Shown here one piece after another: positions 1 through 6,449 of a DNA stretch of 31,071 nt (its first letter is position 1; the number at the start of each line of letters is the position of its first letter). The stretch is taken from the NCBI GenBank assembly GCA_045588675.1, contig JAZNER010000056.1, positions 1-31,071 of the forward strand, read 5' to 3'. Below the pieces are notes generated by a model that was not told where the DNA came from, did not search any database, and was given only the letters and a program-made list of their open reading frames with translations. Origin of the DNA: SVTX01 sp045588675 (GTDB lineage Bacteria > Bacillota > Clostridia > Oscillospirales > CAG-272). A program made the position numbers and the translations under genes.

Positions 1-31
1 GTCAACGGTTCGAATCCGTTCGGGTAGGCCA
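1..31 (+). tRNA. 3' end of a tRNA (isotype not determined)
   Basis: The window opens inside a tRNA. A T-arm is visible with stem AACGG/CCGTT around the loop TTCGAAT, followed by the 3' acceptor strand CGGGTAG, discriminator G and an encoded CCA. The anticodon lies outside the window, so the isotype cannot be read. The 5' acceptor partner would be CTACCCG or a G-U variant. Confidence 0.85.
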
Positions 32-52
32 AACAAATAACAGGGGGCTTGT

Positions 53-80
53 GGCGCACCTGCTTTATGGCAGGTGCGCC
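53..80 (+). terminator. GC-rich hairpin just after the tRNA
   Basis: An 11-bp perfect stem (GGCGCACCTGC and its complement) closes a 6-nt loop, 22 nt after the tRNA CCA end. There is no clear T-tract after it, so it may be a processing or pausing structure rather than a classical intrinsic terminator. Confidence 0.45.
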
Positions 81-248
81 AACTCTATTCGCCTTTGGCG
101 AGTGATATGCACTTCGTGTGTGATGTGTCCTATGGACGTGATATGCGCTTCGCGCGTTTAAATTTGCAAAGGCGAATAGAATATCACTCGTCGTAAGACG
201 ACTATCACTGCGTAGCAATATAACTTGCCGCAGGCGAATAGAGTTGGC
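78..248. repeat. Palindromic string of small hairpins bounded by a 17-bp inverted repeat
   Basis: The outer arms GCCAACTCTATTCGCCT (78-94) and AGGCGAATAGAGTTGGC (232-248) are perfect 17-bp inverted repeats. A second, internal copy of the right arm motif (CAAAGGCGAATAGA, 167-180) pairs perfectly with 84-97, giving a nested alternative. The interior is a run of tiny hairpins such as GTCC-tat-GGAC and GCGC-ttc-GCGC, separated by TGATAT on the left and ATATCAC or TATCAC on the right. No protein-coding pattern is convincing here. The layout suggests a non-autonomous palindromic repeat family; its copy number elsewhere cannot be judged from one window. Confidence 0.6.
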
Positions 249-275
249 GTGATACTCCGTTAAGGGTATCACGCC
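246..275 (-). terminator. Hairpin downstream of the TraX-like gene
   Basis: A 10-bp perfect stem (GGCGTGATAC with GTATCACGCC) closes a 10-nt loop shortly after the stop codon of the leftward TraX-like gene. It lacks a good T-tract on either strand, and its left arm overlaps the right border of the palindromic repeat. It may act as a weak terminator or an mRNA 3'-end stabiliser. Confidence 0.45.
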
Positions 276-293
276 ATGCTCGCGGCTTTGTTT

Positions 294-1007
294 TTATCCT
301 GCACCGGTTAGCCAGGATAAAAGTCTTCCTTCCATCAACAGCTTGATGATATAAATCACTCCAAGGTGTACGGGATAAAATATGTAAAACAGATATTTTA
401 ATTTCAGCTTGCCCCTCTCTCCGTTGTAAAGCGCCAAAAGCGGAACAGAAATCAAGCAATACCATTGAATTCGAGCGCTGTAGCTTGATATAACAATCAG
501 CATAATCGCAAGGCAAAGTATCTTTTCCCTTTTAGTTGGCATTAAATAAATCATCACGGGCAAAAGAATTCCAGCCGCTCCATAATCAAAGCGAAAACCC
601 TTGACATATGTGGGCAAAACCGTCAACGCCAAAACCACGGCTATAGCGCACGCGATTAAAACTGTGGCAGACAGAATATTGCTTTTCTTTCGGTAATTTT
701 CAATACAGAGCATTACCGCTACCGACACTGCAAAGGCGAGAATGATATTTGCATACAAGGATTTTGTTACAACAAAATAAACCGTCTGACAAACAACATC
801 GACAAACAGAAGGCTCAAAAGATACCTCACCCGATTTTTCGTATGAACAAAGCCCTCTGCAATCATATAAGCAAAGATTGGGAATGCAATTCTGCCGATA
901 ATTCGCAAAATTCGAATGCTCGGAAAAAGCGCCATCCCGATATGGTCAATCGTCATAGCGATTATCGCAATTATTTTCAGCTGATTGTTGTTAAGTCCTA
1001 TTTTCAT
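294..1007 (-). CDS. TraX-family integral membrane protein
   Basis: This 237-residue, very hydrophobic protein begins MKIGLNNNQLKIIAIIAMTI, continuing with DHIG and, further on, GRIAFPIFAYMIAEGF, the conserved opening of TraX-family proteins. F-plasmid TraX acetylates pilin, but chromosomal Firmicute homologues like this one have no established substrate, so acyltransfer at the membrane is only an inference. Several membrane-spanning segments fill the whole length. The start is supported by an AAAGGCGG-like ribosome site about 7 nt upstream and by a promoter with a 17-bp spacer 24 bp upstream. No conjugation genes are nearby, so a role in conjugation is unlikely. It appears to be a single-gene transcript. 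Confidence 0.82.
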   Translation of the reverse strand: MKIGLNNNQLKIIAIIAMTIDHIGMALFPSIRILRIIGRIAFPIFAYMIAEGFVHTKNRVRYLLSLLFVDVVCQTVYFVVTKSLYANIILAFAVSVAVMLCIENYRKKSNILSATVLIACAIAVVLALTVLPTYVKGFRFDYGAAGILLPVMIYLMPTKREKILCLAIMLIVISSYSARIQWYCLISVPLLALYNGERGKLKLKYLFYIFYPVHLGVIYIIKLLMEGRLLSWLTGAG

Positions 1008-1030
1008 AATTCTACCGCCTTTCTGGATTT

Positions 1031-1059
1031 ATTATAGCATATTTTCGAAAGAATGTAAA
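1031..1059 (-). promoter_or_regulatory. Promoter of the TraX-like gene
   Basis: Read leftward, a -35 TTTACA and a -10 TATAAT are separated by exactly 17 bp, just upstream of the ribosome site of the TraX-like gene. Confidence 0.7.
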
Positions 1060-1130
1060 GAAAAATTGCAAAACTTGAGCAATCATGTATTTACGGGTAT
1101 CGGCGCGCGGCTTAAAGCATTTAATCGTGA

Positions 1131-1163
1131 AAACAGGCACACGCCAAAGGCGTGTGCCTGTTT
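1131..1163 (-). terminator. Intrinsic terminator of the aldolase gene
   Basis: A 15-bp perfect stem (AAACAGGCACACGCC and complement) closes a 3-nt loop, 17 nt after the aldolase stop codon. The leftward strand ends in a short T-run. Confidence 0.8.
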
Positions 1164-1179
1164 CGTTATCAAAAATCAA

Positions 1180-2121
1180 TTACTTTTTTAAATATTTTGC
1201 AACCTCTGCCGCAACAAGCTGCGCGATCAGTTCAAGATTCGGCTCGGACGCCGCACTTGAAAGGTCTGCCTTTCCGTCACTGCTGAAAAGCTTCATCTTC
1301 TTCATAGATTCCTGCTTAACTGCCTCAACTGCCGCGGGAATCAAGTCGATAATTCCCTTGTCCATGCTCTGGAATTTTCTGAATTCCGCTTTCACGGCAG
1401 CTATGTTAATATCCGTGAAAATGTTTACCTTGCTAATGCCCTCTTTGATAGCTCGTTTGAAATCATCATCGGTAAGTCCCGAGCCACCGTGAAGCACCAG
1501 AGGAACATCTACTGTGTTTGCAATAGTGCGAATTCTTTCAAAATCAAGCTTTGGGGGCAGCTTATACGCGCCGTGCGCGTTACCTACCGCAATTGCCAAT
1601 GCGTCAACTCCGGTTTTTTCAACGAAGTCCTTCGCCATTTTAGGATCGGTAAAGAATGCGGAAGGATCGGCAAGATGCGAGCTTCCCTCTGCAGAGCCCT
1701 CGTTGTCACCAACGTGACCAAGCTCACCTTCAATTGTCGCGCCACGTGAATGGGCAATATCAGCCATTTCCTTAACCTTGCGAACATTTTCCTCATACGA
1801 ATCGGTTGAGCAATCGTACATAATAGAAGTAAATCCAAGGTCAAGTGCCTTAATACAGGTATCGTATGAAAGACCGTGGTCAAGATGAACGACCACAGGA
1901 ACAGACGCTTTTTTTGCCATAGGAATCAGATAATAAGACACCTCATCCAAAGGTCCATAAGGCAAAAGAACCTCTGCCGTACCCATAATAACAGGAGATC
2001 TCGTGCTTTCTGCCGCATTAATAATACCGCGCGCAAGCTCAAGATTCACCGCATTAAACAGACCCACCGCATAGTGTTTTTCCCTCGCGGGTCTCAAAAT
2101 GTCATTCATATTAACTAACAT
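1180..2121 (-). CDS. fba: Class II (zinc-dependent) ketose-bisphosphate aldolase
   Basis: This 313-residue protein carries the class II aldolase signatures in order: HLDHG near residue 80 (zinc-binding histidine), EGELGHVG near 130 (zinc-binding glutamate), GNAHG near 180 and LHGGSG near 210 (phosphate and zinc contacts). The family cleaves fructose-1,6-bisphosphate (or tagatose-1,6-bisphosphate) to DHAP and glyceraldehyde-3-phosphate in the cytoplasm. No sugar-catabolism genes lie nearby, so a glycolytic fructose-bisphosphate role is most likely, but tagatose-bisphosphate aldolase cannot be excluded. The GNAHG reading differs slightly from the more usual GNVHG. The first ATG is preceded by GGAGG at good spacing, whereas the second in-frame ATG four codons later has no ribosome site. 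The gene has its own promoter and terminator. Confidence 0.9.
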   Translation of the reverse strand: MLVNMNDILRPAREKHYAVGLFNAVNLELARGIINAAESTRSPVIMGTAEVLLPYGPLDEVSYYLIPMAKKASVPVVVHLDHGLSYDTCIKALDLGFTSIMYDCSTDSYEENVRKVKEMADIAHSRGATIEGELGHVGDNEGSAEGSSHLADPSAFFTDPKMAKDFVEKTGVDALAIAVGNAHGAYKLPPKLDFERIRTIANTVDVPLVLHGGSGLTDDDFKRAIKEGISKVNIFTDINIAAVKAEFRKFQSMDKGIIDLIPAAVEAVKQESMKKMKLFSSDGKADLSSAASEPNLELIAQLVAAEVAKYLKK

Positions 2122-2177
2122 TATATCGTCCTCCTATTTTTACAACAAAAAAATACATAGTGTACATTAACATGCTT

Positions 2178-2206
2178 ATTATACATCAAAGCCGCAAAAA
2201 AGTCAA
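2178..2206 (-). promoter_or_regulatory. Promoter of the aldolase gene
   Basis: Read leftward, -35 TTGACT and -10 TATAAT are 17 bp apart, about 57 bp upstream of the aldolase start codon. This is a near-consensus vegetative promoter. The rest of the 2122-2443 gap holds only this promoter and the terminator at 2351-2384. Confidence 0.8.
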
Positions 2207-2350
2207 TAGCTTTAAAAAACAATTCAAAAATTTTATAGCAAAATCACTGATACAAGTAATCTGTTTCAGCGCCTTTTGATTATTAAACCGCAAGTAAAAG
2301 CTTCGTGTCAAGGTGTTTTGGAATTTGTCGTCGTTAATCGTTTGCGCACA

Positions 2351-2384
2351 AAAAAGCCTATCACGCTCGTGTGATAGGCTTTTT
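2351..2384 (-). terminator. Intrinsic terminator of the small unknown gene
   Basis: A 14-bp perfect stem (AAAAAGCCTATCAC and complement) closes a 6-nt loop and is followed by a T-run on the leftward strand. It ends the transcript of the 81-residue gene and looks bidirectional. Confidence 0.85.
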
Positions 2385-2443
2385 GTGTGTTTGGTGACCG
2401 AAATAGATGACATGAAAGGGCATATCACCTATTTGATAGAAAA

Positions 2444-2689
2444 TTAAAGCTTTTCAAATCCATCGGTTGTTTCGATTGTCGAGTCTACAGTTCCAAGTAT
2501 AATCTTGCCAAAGAGAGCACCACTTGTAGTGACCTCGCCCTCTGTAAAGCAAATTTTTGCCGTCATCATAGGCGCTCCTACCGTTAGGCAATCATTCTTA
2601 TCGCTCAAAATAGCAATCTTTCCATTAAGTGCTTTTTTTACAGTAAGAATAGCTTCCTTTTTAGACATCTCAAATTTGAATTTTGCCAT
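2444..2689 (-). CDS. Small protein of unknown function (81 aa)
   Basis: I do not recognise this 81-residue protein. It starts MAKFKFEMSKKEAILTVKKA and has no signal peptide, no membrane segment and no cysteine cluster; two cysteines are present in isolated positions. It looks like a small soluble alpha/beta protein. A GGAG ribosome site stands at good spacing before the ATG, and a near-perfect promoter and an intrinsic terminator frame it, so it is very likely a real single gene. It is divergent from an XRE repressor gene, and two inverted repeats cover both promoters, so it is probably controlled by that repressor. Confidence 0.75.
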   Translation of the reverse strand: MAKFKFEMSKKEAILTVKKALNGKIAILSDKNDCLTVGAPMMTAKICFTEGEVTTSGALFGKIILGTVDSTIETTDGFEKL

Positions 2690-2708
2690 GATTTTTTCTC
2701 CTTTTTAA

Positions 2709-2733
2709 CTATTATCCCAAAACGGGATAATAG
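2709..2733. promoter_or_regulatory. Inverted-repeat operator 1 between the small gene and the XRE gene
   Basis: CTATTATCCC and GGGATAATAG are perfect 10-bp arms around a 5-bp spacer. The site lies just downstream of the leftward -10 box, where a bound repressor would block the 81-residue gene. Confidence 0.65.
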
Positions 2734-2734
2734 A

Positions 2735-2763
2735 ATTATACCACAATGGTATAATAATGTCAA
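2735..2763 (-). promoter_or_regulatory. Promoter of the small gene overlapping operator 2
   Basis: Leftward -35 TTGACA (2758-2763) and -10 TATAAT (2735-2740) are 17 bp apart. A second perfect inverted repeat, arms ATTATACCA (2735-2743) and TGGTATAAT (2747-2755), fills the -10 and spacer. Its right arm also contains a TATAAT that can serve as the rightward -10 of the XRE gene. One bound dimer could therefore control both directions. Confidence 0.75.
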
Positions 2764-2799
2764 GAGGTTTTTAAAAAAATTCAAGAAAAGGAGAGAAAA

Positions 2800-3000
2800 A
2801 TGGAATTTCGGCTCAAAAAATTGCGAAAAGAACGAAATATATCTCAATTAAAGCTTGCACTCGACCTCAATATGAATCAAAATACCATCTCCAGATATGA
2901 AAATCTTGAGAGAGAAGCGGACTATGAAACACTTATAAAATTTGCCGATTATTTCGGGGTATCTCTTGATTATTTGCTTGGTAGAACGGATAAAAAATAA
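2800..3000 (+). CDS. XRE-family helix-turn-helix repressor (66 aa)
   Basis: This minimal single-domain regulator of the Cro/C1 type has a helix-turn-helix at about residues 5-60, beginning with LRKERNISQLKLALDLNMNQ and followed by TISRYE, with DYLLGRTD at the end. It has no effector or protease domain. AAAGGAG precedes the ATG. It is divergent from the 81-residue gene, and the two palindromes between them are the probable binding sites, so autoregulation is likely. The small size and pairing resemble phage or antitoxin-type repressors, but no toxin partner is recognisable. A terminator directly follows the stop codon. Confidence 0.9.
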   Translation: MEFRLKKLRKERNISQLKLALDLNMNQNTISRYENLEREADYETLIKFADYFGVSLDYLLGRTDKK

Positions 3001-3036
3001 AGACCTTTATGTTAAAAGAACATAAGGGCCTTTTTT
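3001..3036 (+). terminator. Intrinsic terminator of the XRE gene
   Basis: A 12-position stem with one mismatch (GACCTTTATGTT with AACATAAGGGCC) is followed by six T residues. Confidence 0.85.
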
Positions 3037-3040
3037 GATC

Positions 3041-3061
3041 GGGTACTAGGATTCTGAACCC
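3041..3061 (-). repeat. Stray copy of the tRNA-Gln 3' end
   Basis: Read leftward, this stretch matches the T-arm and 3' acceptor strand of the tRNA-Gln about 120 bp away over roughly 20 nt, with one extra base inside the T-loop. The rest of a tRNA cannot be folded around it. It is either a decayed tRNA copy or an old attachment-site scar. Confidence 0.5.
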
Positions 3062-3120
3062 TTACCTAAATCGCTTTCGGTTTAGGTGTCAAGCTTCGAA
3101 TTGCCCAATACCTCAATCAA

Positions 3121-3157
3121 AAACAAAAAAGACCTCGCGAGGAGGTCTTTTTTGTTT
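3121..3157 (-). terminator. Intrinsic terminator of tRNA-Gln
   Basis: A 16-bp perfect A/T-flanked stem around GACCTC and GAGGTC with a GCGAG loop lies immediately 3' of the tRNA CCA. It is symmetrical and can act in both directions. Confidence 0.85.
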
Positions 3158-3158
3158 T

Positions 3159-3234
3159 TGGCTGGGGTACTAGGATTCGAACCTAGGTAATGACGGAGTC
3201 AGAGTCCGTTGCCTTACCGCTTGGCGATACCCCA
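3159..3234 (-). tRNA. tRNA-Gln (anticodon CUG)
   Basis: Read leftward this is a full cloverleaf of 76 nt including an encoded CCA. The acceptor pairs TGGGGTA with TACCCCA and the discriminator is G, as is usual for Gln. The anticodon stem ACGGA/TCCGT holds the loop CTCTGAC, so the anticodon is CTG (plus-strand 3200-3202). The T-loop is TTCGAAT. The gene has its own promoter and terminator. Confidence 0.95.
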
Positions 3235-3251
3235 CTATTTACGACCAATAT

Positions 3252-3280
3252 ATTATAACAAATAGATTTGCGTTTGTCAA
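3252..3280 (-). promoter_or_regulatory. Promoter of tRNA-Gln
   Basis: Leftward TTGACA and TATAAT are separated by 17 bp, a full consensus promoter placed 17 bp before the tRNA 5' end. Confidence 0.85.
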
Positions 3281-3491
3281 TAGTTTTTTCTGAAATTTTT
3301 TCCTGTTTACTTATATTTTTTTAAAATTCCCTTAAAAAGTCTTGCACTCTTTGATTATTTGCACAGATTTTTGCAATTATTCAGTCTGGGCGCAAACAAT
3401 TATTCACGCTCTGACAGACGAAAATCAATTGTTTTGGAAAAATCATCTTGAAAATTCACATAAATTCGTGTGTAATGAAATTACAAACAGC

Positions 3492-3522
3492 TACGGCGTG
3501 CGAAATTCGCACGCCGTATTTT
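3492..3522. terminator. Strong hairpin after the decarboxylase-family gene
   Basis: A nearly perfect palindrome of 27 nt (arms TACGGCGTGCGA and complement) abuts the stop codon of the leftward gene. The T-rich tail is on the plus strand, so it terminates best rightward. Between 3281 and 3491 I see no convincing gene. Confidence 0.65.
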
Positions 3523-4872
3523 TCATTTTACAACTCTGACCTTGTCTATTCCGTAATATTTTAGAGCCTTGATCGTCGCCGTGTCAATTCTCTCTCCACA
3601 GACCGCAATCGGTATTGCAGGCGGACAGCTTAAATTAGCATTAGCTAAGATTTTGCCCTCTGATAGATCTGTTGCAATTTCTAAGGAGCTTGAAAGCAAG
3701 GCTTCTCTTATGCTGATTGCCTTCTCTGCCCGACAAATTCTCGGCGGGCAAAGTGTAATGGCTTCCCTTTTTTCAATTGATAGCAGTATCTTTTCAATAT
3801 TTGAAAATTGCTTTTCATCAATCTCGGGGCTGAACATCATAACCAGAAAATCGGGGTCTGAAAACTCGCAATAAATATTATTTTCAAGTAAAATCCTCGC
3901 CAGCTCATACCCGTAATATCCGTAAGATTTCGCCTCTATTGTAAGCTTTATCAGCTCTTGCCCTGCAAGACTAAATCCTCGTTTTTTCAGCTTTTGCTTA
4001 AGGCTTGCAACCAAATCTGCCGTCTTTTCAAGCTTTTCTCTATAATTTTGCGCCAAGTAAAGATTTGTCGCGTCAAGCGATTGCAAAATCAAATAGGACG
4101 GACTTGTTGAAGCAAAAAGCGACATAGCCTCTTCTGCCATTTCCAAAAAAAGCTTTGGCGCGGACTTTGAAATATGCAGATATGCTCCGCCCGTCAAGGT
4201 CGGCAGGGTCTTATGCGCCGAATCACAGCAAAGATCTGCTCCAAGTGTGATCGGGTGCTCATTTTGAGGCAAAAAGCCAAGATACGCGCCGTGAGCATTA
4301 TCGACAAGCAAAAGCACTCCGCGCGAGTGACAAGTCTTGGCGATATTTTCAATATCGGCAACATTTCCAAGATAATCTGGACTTGTAATATACAAGGCAA
4401 TCGGCAATTCGCTCATATTTGACAGTGCCAGATTAATCTGCTCTGCCGAAAGCTTACACGAAACCGCCCCTTCCCCCTCGCTCTCCTCAGAATAAAGCCA
4501 CTCGACCGAAAAATCAAGCAACGCGGCGGCACTGATAAAGCTCTTATGTACATTTCTCGCCGCCAAAACAATTGGATTTCTGCCGCAGCTCTTACCGTAA
4601 AGTAAGGCAAGATAAAGCATTGCGCGGATTGAAAGCGACGAGCCCTCTGTAGAATAGAGTGTCTTTCCGCTGTCAAAGAGCCGACTTGCATTATTCTGAC
4701 TTTCTGCAATAATTCCGCTTGGAGAATATAGCACATCTGCTCCCTCAATCTCGGTAATATCAAGCCCCTCAAAGCCAAGAGGTCCGTTTCCCTTGTGTCC
4801 CGGCATATGTAAGCGAGCTACGCTTCTATCGGCGTATTTTTTTACAAAATCACAAATCGGAGTATTCATCAT
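3523..4872 (-). CDS. PLP-dependent Orn/Lys/Arg decarboxylase family enzyme
   Basis: This 449-residue fold-type I PLP enzyme opens with the family motif RLHMPGHKGNG. It has TEGSSLSIRAM near residue 75 for phosphate binding, VDNAHGAYLGF near 190 for the PLP-ring aspartate, and DSAHKTLPTLTGG near 215 containing the Schiff-base lysine. The family decarboxylates arginine, lysine or ornithine to polyamine precursors; at about 450 residues it matches the short Gram-positive form (YaaO/SpeA-like), lacking the N-terminal wing domain of the E. coli inducible enzymes. The substrate cannot be read from sequence. Its start overlaps the scfB stop (ATGA), so the two genes are translationally coupled. Whether that link to SCIFF maturation is functional or just operon convenience is unknown. 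Confidence 0.85.
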   Translation of the reverse strand: MMNTPICDFVKKYADRSVARLHMPGHKGNGPLGFEGLDITEIEGADVLYSPSGIIAESQNNASRLFDSGKTLYSTEGSSLSIRAMLYLALLYGKSCGRNPIVLAARNVHKSFISAAALLDFSVEWLYSEESEGEGAVSCKLSAEQINLALSNMSELPIALYITSPDYLGNVADIENIAKTCHSRGVLLLVDNAHGAYLGFLPQNEHPITLGADLCCDSAHKTLPTLTGGAYLHISKSAPKLFLEMAEEAMSLFASTSPSYLILQSLDATNLYLAQNYREKLEKTADLVASLKQKLKKRGFSLAGQELIKLTIEAKSYGYYGYELARILLENNIYCEFSDPDFLVMMFSPEIDEKQFSNIEKILLSIEKREAITLCPPRICRAEKAISIREALLSSSLEIATDLSEGKILANANLSCPPAIPIAVCGERIDTATIKALKYYGIDKVRVVK

Positions 4873-6254
4873 TCTTCGCCGTCAAGGGTTTTGGCAACCT
4901 CAAGCATAATGGCGCACTCCATTCTCTTTTTGAAGAGCTCGCAGCCATACTTGTAAACTCCCTGCACCGAGCCTGTCGAGTGATAAGCATTCGCCGCACA
5001 GCCGCCCGAACAATAGAGCTTTGCCCAGCAGTCCGCGCAATCGGGACGGGTATAAACATTACAAGCGGCAAACTCGCCCTGAGCCGTCTTGTTTGTTACT
5101 CCCTGCCAGACGTCACCGAGCTTATATTTCTCCTCACCCACAAATTGATGACAAGGATAAAGATCGCCCCAAGGAGTTACTGCCATATATTCTGTTCCCG
5201 AGCCGCAGCCCGAAATTCTCTTGTAGATACAAGGTCCTCCCTTGAGGTCGATCATATAGTGATAGAAGGTAAAGGGCTTACCCTCTCTGTGTCGCTTAAG
5301 CATAAGCTCTGCAAGCTTTTCGTACTGTTCAAGCACAATCGGCAAGTCTTCCTCTGTCAATGACGAGGGGTCAGTCGGAGCGCCGACAACAGGCTCCATA
5401 CTGAGCTCTGTAAAGCCAAGTCGAAGCATTTCCTCAATATCCTTCAAAAAATCAGGATTTGCGTGAGTAAATGTTCCGCGCATATAGTAGTTTTTGCCTT
5501 CTCTCGCCTCTACAAGCTTCTGGAATTTAGGAACAATTCTCTCCCAGCTTCCTCTGCCTTGATAGTCAACGCGGTATCTGTCATGAACCTTTTGTCTTCC
5601 GTCAAGGCTGAGCACGACATTGGAGCACTCGCGATTTGCAAAATCGATCACATCGTCATCTATGTTAAGTCCGTTTGTGGTCAGGGTAAATCTGAAATTC
5701 TTGCCTGCCGCCTTTTCAATACTGCGTGCATAAGCAACAAGCTGCTTGACAACGTCAAAATTCATAAGCGGCTCACCGCCGAAAAAGTCAACCTCAAGGT
5801 TATGTCTGCTACCCGAATTGGCTATAAGAAAATCAAGCGCCTGCTTGCCAACCTCAAAGGACATAAGAGCCCTGTCGCCGTGATACTTTCCCTGACTTGC
5901 AAAGCAATAGGAGCAATTGAGATTACAGGTGTGCGCTACGTGCAGGCAAAGCGCCTTGACAACGCCCGCGCTCTTTTCCTTAAGCTGACCCGCCATCGCC
6001 TTGAATGTATCGGGTGTAAAAAGCTTTCTCTCTGCCTTCAAGTCCTCAATATCGGAAAAGCAGGCGTCAAGCTCCTCTCGGTTGACATCCTCTCTGTCCG
6101 AATATTTTTCAAGCATATCGCCAATTATTTCTTCTTTTGATTTTGTTTCGTAAAGCTCAATAATATCATAAACCACGTCATCAACAACGTGAACCGAGCC
6201 CGAGCAAATGTCAAGGACAATATTCAGTCCCCCGAGCTTATAACAATGTACCAT
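4869..6254 (-). CDS. scfB: SCIFF peptide maturase, radical SAM/SPASM thioether-forming enzyme
   Basis: This 461-residue radical SAM enzyme has a RiPP-recognition-like N-terminal region (residues 1-95), the CxxxCxxC iron-sulfur motif at C110, C114 and C117 (CNLNCSYC), and a C-terminal cysteine-rich SPASM region (residues about 340-450, including PCHQF, CADCW and CSGGC) for auxiliary clusters. Known members install sulfur-to-carbon thioether bridges in the six-cysteine SCIFF precursor, which is encoded just upstream. I chose the start at 6254 (MVHCYKLGGLNIVLDI) because family members begin there and GGAG stands 6 nt before it. A longer reading to 6317 lies over hairpin sequence and is unlikely to be translated. 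It overlaps the next gene by 4 bases. Confidence 0.93.
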   Translation of the reverse strand: MVHCYKLGGLNIVLDICSGSVHVVDDVVYDIIELYETKSKEEIIGDMLEKYSDREDVNREELDACFSDIEDLKAERKLFTPDTFKAMAGQLKEKSAGVVKALCLHVAHTCNLNCSYCFASQGKYHGDRALMSFEVGKQALDFLIANSGSRHNLEVDFFGGEPLMNFDVVKQLVAYARSIEKAAGKNFRFTLTTNGLNIDDDVIDFANRECSNVVLSLDGRQKVHDRYRVDYQGRGSWERIVPKFQKLVEAREGKNYYMRGTFTHANPDFLKDIEEMLRLGFTELSMEPVVGAPTDPSSLTEEDLPIVLEQYEKLAELMLKRHREGKPFTFYHYMIDLKGGPCIYKRISGCGSGTEYMAVTPWGDLYPCHQFVGEEKYKLGDVWQGVTNKTAQGEFAACNVYTRPDCADCWAKLYCSGGCAANAYHSTGSVQGVYKYGCELFKKRMECAIMLEVAKTLDGEE

Positions 6255-6267
6255 AAAAATCTCCATT

Positions 6268-6370
6268 CCGCCGCTCGCGGCGGCACAATAGTATTGACAA
6301 ATTTTGCCTGATGGCAAAATTCGCGCGTGAAACAGTTATTTTAATTATCAGCCTGAAAAAGCTTTCACGC
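6268..6370 (-). promoter_or_regulatory. Structured leader of scfB (three stacked inverted repeats)
   Basis: Between the scfA terminator and scfB there are three inverted repeats: GCGTGAAA/TTTCACGC (6325-6332 and 6363-6370), AATTTTGCC/GGCAAAATT (6300-6321) and CCGCCG/CGGCGG (6268-6283). The last sits directly before the scfB ribosome site. No consensus promoter is evident within it. It may set the amount of maturase made from read-through of the scfA terminator. Confidence 0.45.
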
Positions 6371-6400
6371 TATTCTCCTGAAATGTAATTCATATCTCAC

Positions 6401-6434
6401 AAAAAACCGCCGTCAGCTTAAAAGCAGCGGCGGC
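6401..6434 (-). terminator. Intrinsic terminator between scfA and scfB
   Basis: Leftward, a CCGCCG/CGGCGG stem extended by a GC pair past small internal mismatches is followed by six T residues. It lies 16 nt after the scfA stop codon. It would let the short precursor message be more abundant than the maturase message. Confidence 0.75.
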
Positions 6435-6449
6435 ATTTTAGGTTTTTAA

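Noticed and set aside
294..1007. Conjugation gene cluster suggested by TraX
   Set aside because: No other transfer gene, relaxase or type IV secretion component is present; TraX-like proteins are common on Firmicute chromosomes.
3037..3121. A complete second tRNA beside tRNA-Gln
   Set aside because: Only the 3' arm matches; the anticodon region would have a 10-nt loop and the T-loop has an extra base, so it cannot be a working tRNA.
3342..3539. Open frame of 65 residues on the plus strand
   Set aside because: It crosses the terminator hairpin, has no ribosome site and no recognisable protein pattern.
5463..6140. Open frame of 225 residues on the plus strand
   Set aside because: It lies entirely antisense to scfB, shows no recognisable motif and has no ribosome site; it is a by-product of the codon use of the real gene.
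6255..6317. N-terminal extension of scfB by 21 residues
   Set aside because: It runs through two hairpins, and family members begin at the MVHCYKL equivalent.
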